From assembly GCA_902538225.1 (NCBI GenBank), contig CACBEF010000003.1, positions 62,001 through 126,000 on the forward strand: a DNA stretch of 64,000 nucleotides. The letters run 5' to 3'. The notes beneath the pieces were generated by a model that saw only the letters and a program-made list of their open reading frames with translations, was not told where the DNA came from and made no database searches. This document shows positions 22,750-31,403 of the stretch, piece by piece (positions within the stretch are counted from its first letter, which is position 1; every line of letters begins with the position of its first letter). The position numbers were made by a program, and so were the translations under genes. This DNA comes from an uncultured Prochlorococcus sp. (GTDB taxonomy: Bacteria > Cyanobacteriota > Cyanobacteriia > PCC-6307 > Cyanobiaceae).

Positions 22750-22851
22750 ATGGTAAACATGTATTTCAATGGAAAGTCATTCGTATATTGTAGAAAACAA
22801 GAAGAAAAGATTATAAAGCTTACTTATAGAGGATCTATTTACTTGAAATAA
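22750..22851 (+). CDS. DUF4278-like microprotein, 33 aa, riboswitch-controlled
   Basis: Not in the ORF track. AGGAG lies 7 bases before the ATG. Product MVNMYFNGKSFVYCRKQEEK then IIKLTYRGSIYLK. The C-terminal KLTYRGSIY matches the (M)KLxYRGxxY core of DUF4278 peptides of cyanobacteria. It is the only gene after the candidate glutamine riboswitch, so a nitrogen-linked role is inferred. Confidence 0.65.
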   Translation: MVNMYFNGKSFVYCRKQEEKIIKLTYRGSIYLK

Positions 22852-23251
22852 GATTTCTAATTTCTTTTTTAAAAAAGTTTGGACATTTATTGACGTTTTT
22901 GGATTAAGTATTTTTTAATACTTTATAAGAAAAACTTATTGTTGAGATATTTTTTACCTATTTAAAAATTCATATATTCGTATATTTAGTAACGAGAAAT
23001 AAATTTTAAAATAATTAATTTGTAATTAGATTTTTAAAAGGTTATGCAACCTATTTCTGAGGAACTTTACAAAAAAATAGTTGAGAGTTCTAAAAAATGA
23101 GTAAGTTACTAATTGCTTTATTGGCTTTAGATATAGGCGTTAGTCTGTCTAAAGTTTTTATTTTTACCTGAAAATCAAATTACTTAGCATAAAAGAAGCA
23201 ATTGTTTTCTAAAACAAGAAATAGTTACTGGGTATTATTTATTTGATCTAT
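22852..23251. other. Intergenic region with tiny overlapping ORFs
   Basis: 400 bases. Two tiny plus ORFs (18 codons at 23044 and 24 codons at 23097, ATGA overlap) might be a broken membrane gene. No other signal. Confidence 0.25.
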
Positions 23252-23341
23252 TTATTTTATAAAATAAAAAATTAAACCAACAAAAGAACTTCCTACAAGT
23301 AGTAGCACCATTAAAAGTGCTATTAACTTTGCTAATCCCAT
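23252..23341 (-). CDS. Membrane microprotein, 29 aa
   Basis: Not in the ORF track. Product MGLAKLIALLMVLLLVGSSF then VGLIFYFIK, essentially one membrane helix. Its start lies 10 bases inside the end of the SnoaL-like gene, so it is probably co-translated with it. Confidence 0.55.
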   Translation of the reverse strand: MGLAKLIALLMVLLLVGSSFVGLIFYFIK

Positions 23342-23718
23342 AAAGATAAATCCGAATTTCCTGTAGATCTTTGCATCCAGTGAATTTTCCAAACATTATT
23401 TACTTTTTTAAAAATTGACGTAACTGTTGGTAAGTCATCATTAGATGTCCCTTTATAAGAAAATTTTGAACCTAGTGTAAAAATGCACATTACTATATTT
23501 TCGCTTAAAAATTCGAATCGGTGAATTTTAGTTATTTCTGCCTTTTCTTGAACAATTTCATCAGTAATCATTTGTTCGAAACCTTTTGCATCTATAGGAT
23601 TACCACTCGGTCTTATGAATAAAAAATCTGAAGTCGCATTGTTAACAAAAAATGAGGCCATTTTTTTTGGATTAGCAAACTCATTTAATAATGAAATTAT
23701 TGTTTCTTTATCATTCAT
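23332..23718 (-). CDS. SnoaL/NTF2-like protein
   Basis: A 128-residue cone-fold protein: N-terminal helix ETIISLLNEFANPKKMASFF, then FLFIRPSGNPIDAKGFEQMI, and C-terminal strands TSIFKKVNNVWKIHWMQRS typical of DUF4440/SnoaL-like domains. Such proteins bind small ligands or are stress-associated; no catalytic residues can be assigned. Overlaps the 29-aa membrane microgene. Confidence 0.75.
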   Translation of the reverse strand: MNDKETIISLLNEFANPKKMASFFVNNATSDFLFIRPSGNPIDAKGFEQMITDEIVQEKAEITKIHRFEFLSENIVMCIFTLGSKFSYKGTSNDDLPTVTSIFKKVNNVWKIHWMQRSTGNSDLSLWD

Positions 23719-23838
23719 AAATAAAGGGATGTAATCCTTCTAGTTTAGAACTACTATTTAAAATTTACAAATCGAAATGGGATAATTCTAAAAAAAATTC
23801 GTTAGGATGTTTAAAATAATTAGATTTTAATGTAAATC

Positions 23839-23961
23839 ATGATCAATTCATTAAACAAATTATTGCCTGTTGGCAAAAAGGTCAAAAAATATTTGCCTTT
23901 CTTTATTGGATTTAAATTACTTACTTTTACTGGCTTTCTTACTTATTTAATGAATCGCTAA
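23839..23961 (+). CDS. Membrane microprotein, 40 aa
   Basis: Not in the ORF track. Product MINSLNKLLPVGKKVKKYLP followed by FFIGFKLLTFTGFLTYLMNR: basic N-terminus and one membrane helix. Followed 43 bases later by the 70-aa gene in the same direction. Confidence 0.5.
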   Translation: MINSLNKLLPVGKKVKKYLPFFIGFKLLTFTGFLTYLMNR

Positions 23962-24004
23962 TTGATAAAACCCTAAAAATAAAGTTTAACTAAATTAAGA
24001 TCTA

Positions 24005-24217
24005 GTGAATAAAGAAGAACGAACTAAAAGATTTAAGTCTATGTCAAGTTTGCAAAGACAAGAATTGATATTAAAGAAGATGAAAGAGAGAGGCATAGAG
24101 GTAGGAAGTGGAATTCCTAACAAAAAATACGATAGCAAAGAGGTTTATGAATTAATTCATATTGCTAATTGCTTCCCAGAATTAAGAGATAGGAAAAAAA
24201 TATTTAGTTTTCTTTAA
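24005..24217 (+). CDS. Conserved small protein, 70 aa
   Basis: GTG start. Charged N-terminal half (MNKEERTKRFKSMSSLQRQE) followed by KEVYELIHIANCFPELRDR. Soluble, helical, unknown function. Converges with the DoxX-like gene, 9 bases apart. Confidence 0.55.
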   Translation: MNKEERTKRFKSMSSLQRQELILKKMKERGIEVGSGIPNKKYDSKEVYELIHIANCFPELRDRKKIFSFL

Positions 24218-24226
24218 TTAAGTTAT

Positions 24227-24607
24227 TTATTTTGGTTCCCTTATCGCAGCAATAATTAATCCACCTATCAATCCGAGATTAATAAATAATGCTCTTTGAT
24301 GGAAAGGAAATACATGAAAAATTATTGTTGTTGGAATAAGAAATAGTAATAAAAAGACTGAACCAATTTTTTGTTTTTCTCCAAATATGAAAAATCCGGA
24401 ACCCAAGATAAGACATATAATAGCTCCCACTAGAAGAACAGATGAAATTATTTCAGGGATGCCTTTTGAAGAAATATATTCAACTGTTTTTTCAAAATTA
24501 TTTATTTTGCCAGGTATGTCTGAGATAAATATTGCTGAAATTGATACTCTTGAAAAAAAATCTAAAAAAGATTTGATGCTTTTATTTTTCAAAAAAGAAT
24601 TTTTCAT
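24227..24607 (-). CDS. DoxX family membrane protein
   Basis: A 126-residue protein with four membrane helices and the DoxX pattern: RVSISAIFISDIPGKINNFEKTVEYISSKG, then ILGSGFFIFGEKQKIGS, HVFPFHQRALF and GLIGGLIIAAIREP. DoxX-like proteins are often in redox or stress complexes; specific role unknown. A second DoxX protein of the longer type is at 52069. Confidence 0.75.
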   Translation of the reverse strand: MKNSFLKNKSIKSFLDFFSRVSISAIFISDIPGKINNFEKTVEYISSKGIPEIISSVLLVGAIICLILGSGFFIFGEKQKIGSVFLLLFLIPTTIIFHVFPFHQRALFINLGLIGGLIIAAIREPK

Positions 24608-24806
24608 AAATTTATTATAAGAAAAAAAATTGTTGAGTTTAATAAATACTTAATTAGTCTGAAATACTTTTTAAGTTTTCTCAATGAGGTTTAACTCAAT
24701 TAATAGAAATCTTTTTAATTAATGTGAATCTTTATAAGGTAATTAATAGTAATTGATGAATTGTCTTTTTATATTTATGAAATGATAAATCTAATTAAAA
24801 TAAATA

Positions 24807-25283
24807 ATGTTTAAAAAATTTCTTTTGACTTCTGTTTTACTTTTAAGTTCCCTTATGATCATATATCCTTCAAAAAAAGAAAATACAAATTTTTTCGATT
24901 ATTGTTATTCTCTAGAAAAAATAATTTCTAGAAATGCATTAGAAAAAAGTAAGAATCTATCGAAGAATTTTAAGCCTTTTGCAAAAGATATTACTCTATT
25001 TGGGACTAACAAAACTCAAGGTAATTTCGCTAATAAGATGATTAATCAATATAAAAATTCCAAAAAATTATTTATTATAAATCTTGTTCCAAATCAAATT
25101 TATTGTTTAGCAGGATATTGGATTGAGGAGGTAAGTCCAGGAAAATTTGAATCCATTTTCTATGAGAAAACCAAACAAAAAATAAATGAATATAAAAATA
25201 CAAAAAAAGAAGTAGATGAATTTATTAAAGGAATTAATTTAGAATATAAATCTATAAAAAAAGAAATTAATGAATTTTTTTAG
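24807..25283 (+). CDS. Membrane-anchored or exported protein, unknown
   Basis: 158 residues with an N-terminal hydrophobic segment (MFKKFLLTSVLLLSSLMII), uncleaved anchor or signal peptide. The body is lysine/asparagine-rich with a possible coiled coil at the end (YKNTKKEVDEFIKGINLEYK). Two cysteines (YCYS and IYCLAG). No family recognised; base composition is even more AT-rich than neighbours. Confidence 0.55.
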   Translation: MFKKFLLTSVLLLSSLMIIYPSKKENTNFFDYCYSLEKIISRNALEKSKNLSKNFKPFAKDITLFGTNKTQGNFANKMINQYKNSKKLFIINLVPNQIYCLAGYWIEEVSPGKFESIFYEKTKQKINEYKNTKKEVDEFIKGINLEYKSIKKEINEFF

Positions 25284-25562
25284 AAAATTAAAATCTTAGT
25301 TCTAATAAAATTGATTTATTCGTTATGGTTGATTCATTTTTTTTAGATTGCGAAATAAAAAATAGCAGTAATCCCAAAATAATTACAAATCCAAAAATTG
25401 ATAAAGATTAATTTATTTTCTTTTTGAAATTAAATTTTTCAAGTATTTTATTTTGCTTTAATTAAAAAAATTGCTTATTATACATCTAAATTAGAACTTT
25501 AAAAAGAAAATCACGAATATTATTTAATTAATTTTAGTATTATTTAATTGATATTTAATAGC

Positions 25563-25706
25563 ATGAACATTTACCTATTCTGGATATTATTTTTAGCTCT
25601 ATGGGCAATAGTTCCCTTAATGATTATTAAAGGTAGAGTTGACGAAGAGCCTAAGATTCAGACCTCACCAAAAGTTAAAGCCAAAAAAAAAGGTTGGTTC
25701 AATTAG
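25563..25706 (+). CDS. Membrane microprotein, 47 aa
   Basis: Not in the ORF track. Product MNIYLFWILFLALWAIVPLM then IIKGRVDEEPKIQTSPKV and a lysine-rich end: one N-terminal membrane helix with basic cytoplasmic tail. Confidence 0.55.
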   Translation: MNIYLFWILFLALWAIVPLMIIKGRVDEEPKIQTSPKVKAKKKGWFN

Positions 25707-25870
25707 ATAATTAATAGACTTTAATTTTGATTAATTTCAAATCTTTATAATTAAAGATTTCAAAATCTATCTAGCTATATATCCCCTCCCAATTAATTTA
25801 TTTTTTTAAATTACGTTTAATTATAATTTCAAAATTTTCGAAATAATATATACGTTTTTCGCAGTCAAAT

Positions 25871-25892
25871 AATCTCTTAAGGAGATTTTTTA
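25871..25892 (+). terminator. Rho-independent terminator
   Basis: AATCTC-TTAAG-GAGATT followed by TTTTT, downstream of the 47-aa microgene. Confidence 0.6.
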
Positions 25893-25983
25893 GAAAAAAA
25901 ATTTTGTAATCTTTTATTAGAAAAATTTAAAATTTCTGTGGTAGAGTTTAATTCAAATTGCTTTTAGATAATTTGTTAAATAT

Positions 25984-27069
25984 ATGATATCTATAGTAAT
26001 ACCAACATTTAATGAGATAAAAAATATCTCTGAGATAATAAATCAATTATTAATACTTGATTTTTCATCCGATATCGAAATAATTATAGTTGATGATAAT
26101 TCAAGAGACGGTACAGCAGATAAAGTTAGAGAATTAGTGCATAATGACAAGCGTATTCGTTTGATAAATAGAGTTGGTAGGTCAGGTCTTTCAAGCGCTA
26201 TAAAAGAAGGATGTTTATGTGCTTCTGGTGAGTTAGTAGTAGTTATGGATGCTGATGGTCAGCATGAACCTTCTTACATAAGAAGAGCATTAAAGTATAT
26301 AGAAAGCTCAAAAGTTGATATTGTTGTAGGAAGTCGTTTTACAATAGGATCTAAAATTAGGGGGTTAAGTAAAAGTAGAGAAAGAGGTTCATCTTTGGCT
26401 AATTTTTTAGCTCGGTTGAGTCTATATGGTTACTACAGTTATTTATCAGACTATATGAGTGGATTTTTTGTTTTTAACAGAAAGGTATGTCTTGAATTTA
26501 TAGAAAAAATTGATGTAAATGGGTTTAAATTTTTTTATGAATTATTAGCTGTAAGTAAAGGGAAATTGAAAGTTAATGAAATTCCAATCCATTTTAAAGA
26601 ACGGTTACATGGTTTTTCTAAGCTTGATTTGCCTGTGATATGGGACTTCTTTATTTCGTTAATACATTCTTTCATAAGGAGAATTATTCCAAGAAGGGCT
26701 GTTAGTTTTGCCTTGGTTGGTTCTATTGGAGTATTCGTTCAACTTTTTACAATTTACTTTTTAATGGGAGTTTTAAATTTGGCTTTTGAACAAGTTCTTC
26801 CAGTAGGCGTTATAGTCGCAGCCAGTTCAAATTTTTTAATTAACAATTTACTTACTTTTAGGATAAATAGGTTAGTAGGTAAAAGCTTTTTTTTTGGACT
26901 TTTAAAATTTCTTTTAGTATCTTCCCTCCCAATAATTGCTAATATCGGTGTTACTAATTTATTTTACAGCCAATTATCAGTTAATACATTTATTTCTCAA
27001 ATTGGTGGAATTTTAGTGGTATTTATATGGAATTATGCTGCCTCTTCAAAAGTTGTATGGAATAATTAA
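25984..27069 (+). CDS. GT2 glycosyltransferase fused to GtrA-like membrane domain
   Basis: A 361-residue dolichol-phosphate-mannose-synthase-like enzyme. Residues 1-225 are the GT-A domain: VIPTFNEIKNI, IIIVDDNSRDGT and MDADGQHEP (DxD metal site). Residues about 235-360 hold four membrane helices of the GtrA type (FALVGSIGVFVQLF). Such fusions transfer a sugar to a polyprenyl phosphate and flip it. Convergent with the polytopic gene at 27066 with a 4-base overlap; the pair suggests envelope glycan work. Confidence 0.85.
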   Translation: MISIVIPTFNEIKNISEIINQLLILDFSSDIEIIIVDDNSRDGTADKVRELVHNDKRIRLINRVGRSGLSSAIKEGCLCASGELVVVMDADGQHEPSYIRRALKYIESSKVDIVVGSRFTIGSKIRGLSKSRERGSSLANFLARLSLYGYYSYLSDYMSGFFVFNRKVCLEFIEKIDVNGFKFFYELLAVSKGKLKVNEIPIHFKERLHGFSKLDLPVIWDFFISLIHSFIRRIIPRRAVSFALVGSIGVFVQLFTIYFLMGVLNLAFEQVLPVGVIVAASSNFLINNLLTFRINRLVGKSFFFGLLKFLLVSSLPIIANIGVTNLFYSQLSVNTFISQIGGILVVFIWNYAASSKVVWNN

Positions 27070-28376
27070 CTAAATAAAAATTTAGTATAAAAAATAATAT
27101 TTTTGATACCAAATCCGACTGGGTTTGAGACTAAATATCTTCCAATTGACCAACAACAATGGGGAATACCAAAAAATAAAAGAACATAATTGTAATTTCT
27201 AATTGAAGAAAATTGAGGAATTATTTTTGTAAGAATTTGTTGGCCTTTCAAAGTGGATAAAAAATATGATAGTTTTTTGAAGCCGAATGTTTGGTATAAG
27301 AATGAAAATAATAATGCTGATGATGTAAGCCACATAAATATCCATCTTCCAATATCAACAAATAAAAACATGGGTATGAATGCTAAGAATTGAGAGCAAA
27401 CTATTGTTCTTTTTAATTTTTGGTTAAGGTCTTTTTTCTTACCAATAAAAAGTTTTATAGATATAAATATGGTTAATAACCACATGCCAGGATGCCAAAA
27501 AATAAATAAGTTAAATTGAGATATAAGACTACTTGTAAATACTTGAGAGGTACCCCAACCTATAGCAGCTATTGCGCCTGAAGGTTCTTTTTCATAAAGC
27601 CCAGAAACAGATGGGATTATTTCAGCCAGGGACTGCCAACTTTGGTGAATCATTAATGATTGATTTATATCACCTTTAAAAACCCAACAAAAAACGAAAG
27701 AAAGGATTGCGGGCAACAAAAATAAAGTCGCACAAAAAAATGATTGAAAGATATTTTTTTTGCCTTTTTTCTCAAAAATTGAAGAAATAATTAATAAGCT
27801 TGGCAATCCCCAAATTCCGTAACTTTCATGAGAAAAAATGGCAACTATAGATATGAAATTTACGCTAAAAAATGCAATCAACTTATTGATACTTTTGTGA
27901 TACAGAGCTTTCATTATTAATAGAGAAAGACCATATAAGAGCACTAAAAAAGTATCTTTTCGGACAAAATAATCTTCAGATATTGGTCCAAGTATTATTA
28001 ATTGAGATAATAAAAAAGATTTTTCAAATGAATTCTTACAGAAATATAGAATTAGTACAATTAGGCATACTAAGGAAAATATACTAAAAATCCATACTAA
28101 TAATATTGGAGATATCGAATATTGGTTAGAAATAAAATGAATTAATTCACCTGGTAAGCCTCTTCTTACGAATCCACCTGCATAGGATATAAGCCATTCG
28201 CCAACTGTCCAAGAATTATCATAAAATCTATTTTTATATAAATTTAGAGGTATTCCTAATATTATTAATAAAGTGAATAAGATTTCAAATGAAAATTTTT
28301 GATTAGAAGGTTTGTTAAATGAAAATTGTTTTCTTAAACTATTAATATTAAATTGTTTAATATTGATTATTTGCAT
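27066..28376 (-). CDS. Polytopic membrane protein, possible GT-C-like
   Basis: About 436 residues with roughly ten hydrophobic segments. The loop after the first helix has WLISYAGGFVRRGLPGEL, a conserved-looking GGFVRRG block; a long loop includes HQSWQSLAEIIPSVSG. I cannot assign a family; lipid-linked-sugar transferase or polysaccharide polymerase is inferred only from the neighbouring GT2-GtrA gene. ATG 28376 is preferred over the TTG at 28424, which would overlap the divergent lptF/G region. Confidence 0.55.
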   Translation of the reverse strand: MQIINIKQFNINSLRKQFSFNKPSNQKFSFEILFTLLIILGIPLNLYKNRFYDNSWTVGEWLISYAGGFVRRGLPGELIHFISNQYSISPILLVWIFSIFSLVCLIVLILYFCKNSFEKSFLLSQLIILGPISEDYFVRKDTFLVLLYGLSLLIMKALYHKSINKLIAFFSVNFISIVAIFSHESYGIWGLPSLLIISSIFEKKGKKNIFQSFFCATLFLLPAILSFVFCWVFKGDINQSLMIHQSWQSLAEIIPSVSGLYEKEPSGAIAAIGWGTSQVFTSSLISQFNLFIFWHPGMWLLTIFISIKLFIGKKKDLNQKLKRTIVCSQFLAFIPMFLFVDIGRWIFMWLTSSALLFSFLYQTFGFKKLSYFLSTLKGQQILTKIIPQFSSIRNYNYVLLFFGIPHCCWSIGRYLVSNPVGFGIKNIIFYTKFLFS

Positions 28377-28432
28377 AGTAAATTCATTTCCATATTTTAT
28401 GAATATCGTTTCAAGTGATTTCAATCAAGATA

Positions 28433-29608
28433 ATGTATAAAAACAATATTAAAATTTTTTCAAAACTAATTAATAATATTCCAATTATAGATAGGTGGTT
28501 ATTTGGTCAACTCATACCGCCTTTGTTATTTGCAGTTTCTGCTTTTACAGTAGTTTCCCTTTCAGTTGGGGTTATGTTTGACTTGATAAGAAAAATTGTG
28601 GAATTTGGTTTACCTATAACACTTGCCGTTCAAGTAATGTTCCTTAAACTACCAGGTTTTTTGGTTCTTTCATTCCCAATGTCTGTACTTCTTTCAACTT
28701 TATTAGCTTATGGAAAGATGTCATCTAATTCTGAAATTTTGGCTGCTAGAAGTTTGGGAGTTAAAACTTCTAGACTTGTTATACCAGCAATAATACTTGC
28801 GATATTTATGACTGGATTAACATTTTACTTTAATAATAGTTTGGTTCCTTTAACGAATAGATATTCTGAGATTTTATTAAGAGATGGTTTAGGAAAGTCC
28901 GTTTCTATTGAAAAAGGACATGATATTTTTTTTAAAGGATATGGTTCCTACACTGATCCAAATACTAATGAATCAACTAATAATAATACTTTCTTAAATC
29001 AAATATTTTTTTCTAGGATAGTCGAAGATAACGTTATGAGAAATGTCACTGTTATTGACTTTTCGGTTCTAGGGTATAAACAAATCTTATCAGCTGAAAA
29101 AGGAATCTTTGATGGGCAAGAATCAGCATGGATATTTACTAATGGAAAGCTGATTACATTAGACGAAAGTGGGAAAACAACAACTATAGGTTTTAAAAAG
29201 TATTTGTATCCTTTAGGAGATGGTCCTTTAAGAGTTTCTAAAATTCCTGATGATGCTAACAAAATGACTTTAAATCAGGCTCTTCAAGCGAAAAAACTTT
29301 ATGAAGAGACTGGAGATGCTAGGGAAGCGAGAAAAATGTCCGTAAGAATACAAGAAAAATTTACTTTACCTTGCGCATGCTTAGTATTTGGATTGATTGG
29401 AAGCAGTTTAGGTGCTAAGCAAAATCTAAGAACTTCAAAAAGCCAAGGATTTGGGTTAAGTGTAATATTAATTCTTTTATATTATGTACTTTCTTTCCTA
29501 TCAAGTTCACTTGGTGTGAAGGGAGTTTTAACACCGTTTATTTCAGCTTGGCTACCAGTTTTAACTTCTTTTTCAGGCGGTCTTTATTTGTTAAAAAAAG
29601 CCTCTTAA
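28433..29608 (+). CDS. LptF/LptG family lipopolysaccharide export permease
   Basis: About 391 residues, YjgP/YjgQ family. N-terminal helices start at IIDRWLFGQLIPPLLFAVSAF, a central periplasmic beta-jellyroll region spans about residues 130-290, and three C-terminal helices follow (LVFGLIGSSLGAKQNLR, GFGLSVILILLYYVL). Works with LptB to drive outer-membrane glycolipid transport. Cyanobacteria usually have a single copy. ATG 28433 preferred to the GTG six codons upstream. Confidence 0.85.
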   Translation: MYKNNIKIFSKLINNIPIIDRWLFGQLIPPLLFAVSAFTVVSLSVGVMFDLIRKIVEFGLPITLAVQVMFLKLPGFLVLSFPMSVLLSTLLAYGKMSSNSEILAARSLGVKTSRLVIPAIILAIFMTGLTFYFNNSLVPLTNRYSEILLRDGLGKSVSIEKGHDIFFKGYGSYTDPNTNESTNNNTFLNQIFFSRIVEDNVMRNVTVIDFSVLGYKQILSAEKGIFDGQESAWIFTNGKLITLDESGKTTTIGFKKYLYPLGDGPLRVSKIPDDANKMTLNQALQAKKLYEETGDAREARKMSVRIQEKFTLPCACLVFGLIGSSLGAKQNLRTSKSQGFGLSVILILLYYVLSFLSSSLGVKGVLTPFISAWLPVLTSFSGGLYLLKKAS

Positions 29609-29841
29609 TTGATAAGATCTCTCTAAACATAAATTGGCCTCTCTAACTAAAACAAATAATCTTTTAATATTTCAAATTTTGCTTTTGGATTTCTTTATCT
29701 CAAAATTTTTTATCTATAGTAGATTTTTTTTATAACAAGTTTTTTTACAAGTCCGATTAAAATAGATTTCTTCAGATATTTTATATTAAAGCATTGTATT
29801 TAATCTGTGAATTTGGTTAATTAAAAGAAATACGGTAAATT

Positions 29842-29961
29842 ATGTATTCAAAAAACGCTTTGAGTAGTTGTAAGTGTATTCATTGCCAAGAAAAATTGAA
29901 ACAAATAAATCGCTCAATAGCATATTGGGAAAAATTAATTTTAAGTAAAAATTTAGCCTAG
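29842..29961 (+). CDS. Cys-rich microprotein, 39 aa
   Basis: Not in the ORF track. Product MYSKNALSSCKCIHCQEKLK then QINRSIAYWEKLILSKNLA. C-x-C-x2-C-like cluster could bind a metal. Function unknown. Confidence 0.5.
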   Translation: MYSKNALSSCKCIHCQEKLKQINRSIAYWEKLILSKNLA

Positions 29962-30059
29962 TCATTTTATAAAATCTCAAAATTTTTTAAAACTACTTTG
30001 GAATTAATGCGAATATAAAGATGTTATATTTTCTCTAAATCCTTAGTATCTTGATAAAG

Positions 30060-30161
30060 TTATTTAGCTTTTTGATTTCTTTTGTATATTCTATTTTCTC
30101 TATTTAAAAGAAAAAGGATAATCAAAATACAAGATGGAATGAGAATAAAATCTAAAGACAT
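30060..30161 (-). CDS. Membrane microprotein, 33 aa
   Basis: Not in the ORF track. Product MSLDFILIPSCILIILFLLN then RENRIYKRNQKAK: one membrane helix and a strongly basic tail. The positive-inside tail supports a real membrane peptide. Confidence 0.5.
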   Translation of the reverse strand: MSLDFILIPSCILIILFLLNRENRIYKRNQKAK

Positions 30162-30265
30162 ACATTTTGTTCAGTCTATTATCTATCTAGCAAATAAATA
30201 AATCTTTGACATTAGTAGATGATGTTCAAGATTTAATTCAATAGTTCAAATAATTATCTGTATGC

Positions 30266-30371
30266 TTAGTATATTTGTTTGCTTTTAAAATTGAAAGAGC
30301 CTGCAGGTATCCCACTGGCAAGCTCATGACGACCTAGTTAATTCAGATTTCTGACTTAACCAGCTAAGCAC
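30266..30371 (-). pseudogene. Possible frameshifted small gene
   Basis: A GTG frame reads VLSWLSQKSELTRSS and stops; an overlapping frame continues RHELASGIPAGSFNFKSKQIY. Together they look like one ~38-aa protein broken by a one-base shift. Alternative: a 29-aa ORF MSLPVGYLQALSILKANKYT in the third frame. Low certainty. Confidence 0.3.
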
Positions 30372-30397
30372 TTCCTAGATGCTTTAATCATCTTACT

Positions 30398-30411
30398 AAG
30401 TAAAAATACTT
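30398..30411. promoter_or_regulatory. Palindrome AAGTAWAAATACTT, occurrence 3; overlaps NtcA-like GTA-N8-TAC
   Basis: AAGTAAAAATACTT followed by ACC, which also makes GTA-N8-TAC at 30400-30413, the NtcA half-site spacing. A related GAGTATAAATGCTTA follows at once. Lies about 210 bases upstream of hli. Confidence 0.4.
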
Positions 30412-30618
30412 ACCGTGAGTATAAATGCTTATTTTTAAAAAAATGGATTGCGAATTTGATAATAAAAAAGTGATTTTTTTAAAATGCGACTTGTTAATTT
30501 TTAAACAGAAATGTCACATATTTACTCTTAACATAAAAACTTTCAGGATAATCGTTAGAGTTTTGGTTTACATAAGTTAATATTTGTGTTACTTTAGTTA
30601 ACAATTAATCTTTTTTTA

Positions 30619-30825
30619 ATGACAAAATCAGGAGTTACTACAGAATCAGGTGGAAGACAGAATATGTTCCCATCAGAAACTAGGCCTTATATTGATCAAA
30701 CTGTTTCTTACGATGGATATCCTCAGAATGCAGAAAAAGTAAATGGTAGATGGGCTATGATTGGTTTCGTTGCACTAATAGGCGCCTATGTAACAACAGG
30801 ACAGATTATTCCTGGAATTTTTTAG
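30619..30825 (+). CDS. hli: High-light-inducible protein
   Basis: A 68-residue Hli/Scp protein. The C-terminal chlorophyll-binding helix is intact: EKVNGRWAMIGFVALIGAYVTTGQIIPG, with the ExxNGR chlorophyll-ligand pattern. The N-terminal 38 residues are polar and stroma-facing. Hli proteins bind chlorophyll and carotenoid and protect photosystem II during assembly and light stress. Monocistronic on the plus strand; two more hli lie 600 bases away on the other strand. Confidence 0.93.
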   Translation: MTKSGVTTESGGRQNMFPSETRPYIDQTVSYDGYPQNAEKVNGRWAMIGFVALIGAYVTTGQIIPGIF

Positions 30826-30899
30826 TACCCATATAACTGTTTTTATAAACTCTTTTTTTAAGCTAAATTATCTTGCTTTTTAGAAAAAAATTTAGATTT

Positions 30900-31028
30900 T
30901 TATTTTAAATTTGAAAATAAGAAAAACCAAATAAAAGTCATTGCATTTAGGCTAAATATTATTCCTAGAAATATATATGCAAACTTTTTGCCAATGAATG
31001 CTGTCTCCGGTTCAAGCTTTACTCTCAT
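30900..31028 (-). CDS. Membrane microprotein, 42 aa
   Basis: Not in the ORF track. Product MRVKLEPETAFIGKKFAYIF then LGIIFSLNAMTFIWFFLFSN: polar N-terminus and one long membrane helix. Lies downstream of the hli pair on the same strand, after their terminator. Confidence 0.55.
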   Translation of the reverse strand: MRVKLEPETAFIGKKFAYIFLGIIFSLNAMTFIWFFLFSNLK

Positions 31029-31205
31029 TAAATTCTTGAATTATTTCGATAAAGATAGCATTATTTAAGAAGTAAATTTAAGTTTTAGAGAAGAAGAATA
31101 ATCAAATTAATATTTTATTCTAAAAAGTTAGTAAATATTATCATCTTCCTCTATAAGATTAGATCGTTTTTCGCAAATTTAGATTATTAAATTAGCAAAA
31201 AATCC

Positions 31206-31241
31206 ATAAAAAGAGCCTAATTTAATTTTAAATTAGGCTTA
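31206..31241 (-). terminator. Rho-independent terminator of the hli pair
   Basis: AGCCTAATTTAA-TTTTA-AATTAGGCT long hairpin; on the minus strand followed by CTTTTT. Starts about 20 bases after the hli stop. Confidence 0.8.
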
Positions 31242-31262
31242 TTGGAGATTCAAAAAATTTAT

Positions 31263-31403
31263 TTAGATAAAACCAGGAATAATTTGACCTGTAGTTAAAT
31301 ATGCTCCAACAAGAGCAACAAAACCTAACATTGCGAATCTACCGTTGAGCTTTTCAGCAACGATTTTTTCTTTTTCAACTATTTTTGGCTCGTTATTTTT
31401 CAT
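31263..31403 (-). CDS. hli: High-light-inducible protein (second of tandem pair)
   Basis: 46 residues from ATG 31403: MKNNEPKIVEKEKIVAEKLN then GRFAMLGFVALVGAYLTTGQIIPGF. The ExxNGR...GQIIPG helix is intact. The longer frame in the ORF track reads through the preceding hli in another frame and is wrong. The ATG overlaps the stop of the upstream hli (TAATG), so the pair is translated together and may form heterodimers. Confidence 0.9.
   Translation of the reverse strand: MKNNEPKIVEKEKIVAEKLNGRFAMLGFVALVGAYLTTGQIIPGFI

Larger units (their letters stand above)
30162..30618. other. Intergenic region upstream of hli, with palindrome and broken small ORF
   Basis: 457 bases. Contains a GC-richer block at 30295-30371 with protein-like frames on the minus strand that seem separated by a frameshift, the palindrome at 30398-30411, and presumably the hli promoter. 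Confidence 0.35.

Noticed and set aside
23044-23171. Two tiny overlapping ORFs (18 and 24 codons)
   Set aside because: Too short, without homologue or terminator; kept only as a remark on the intergenic region.
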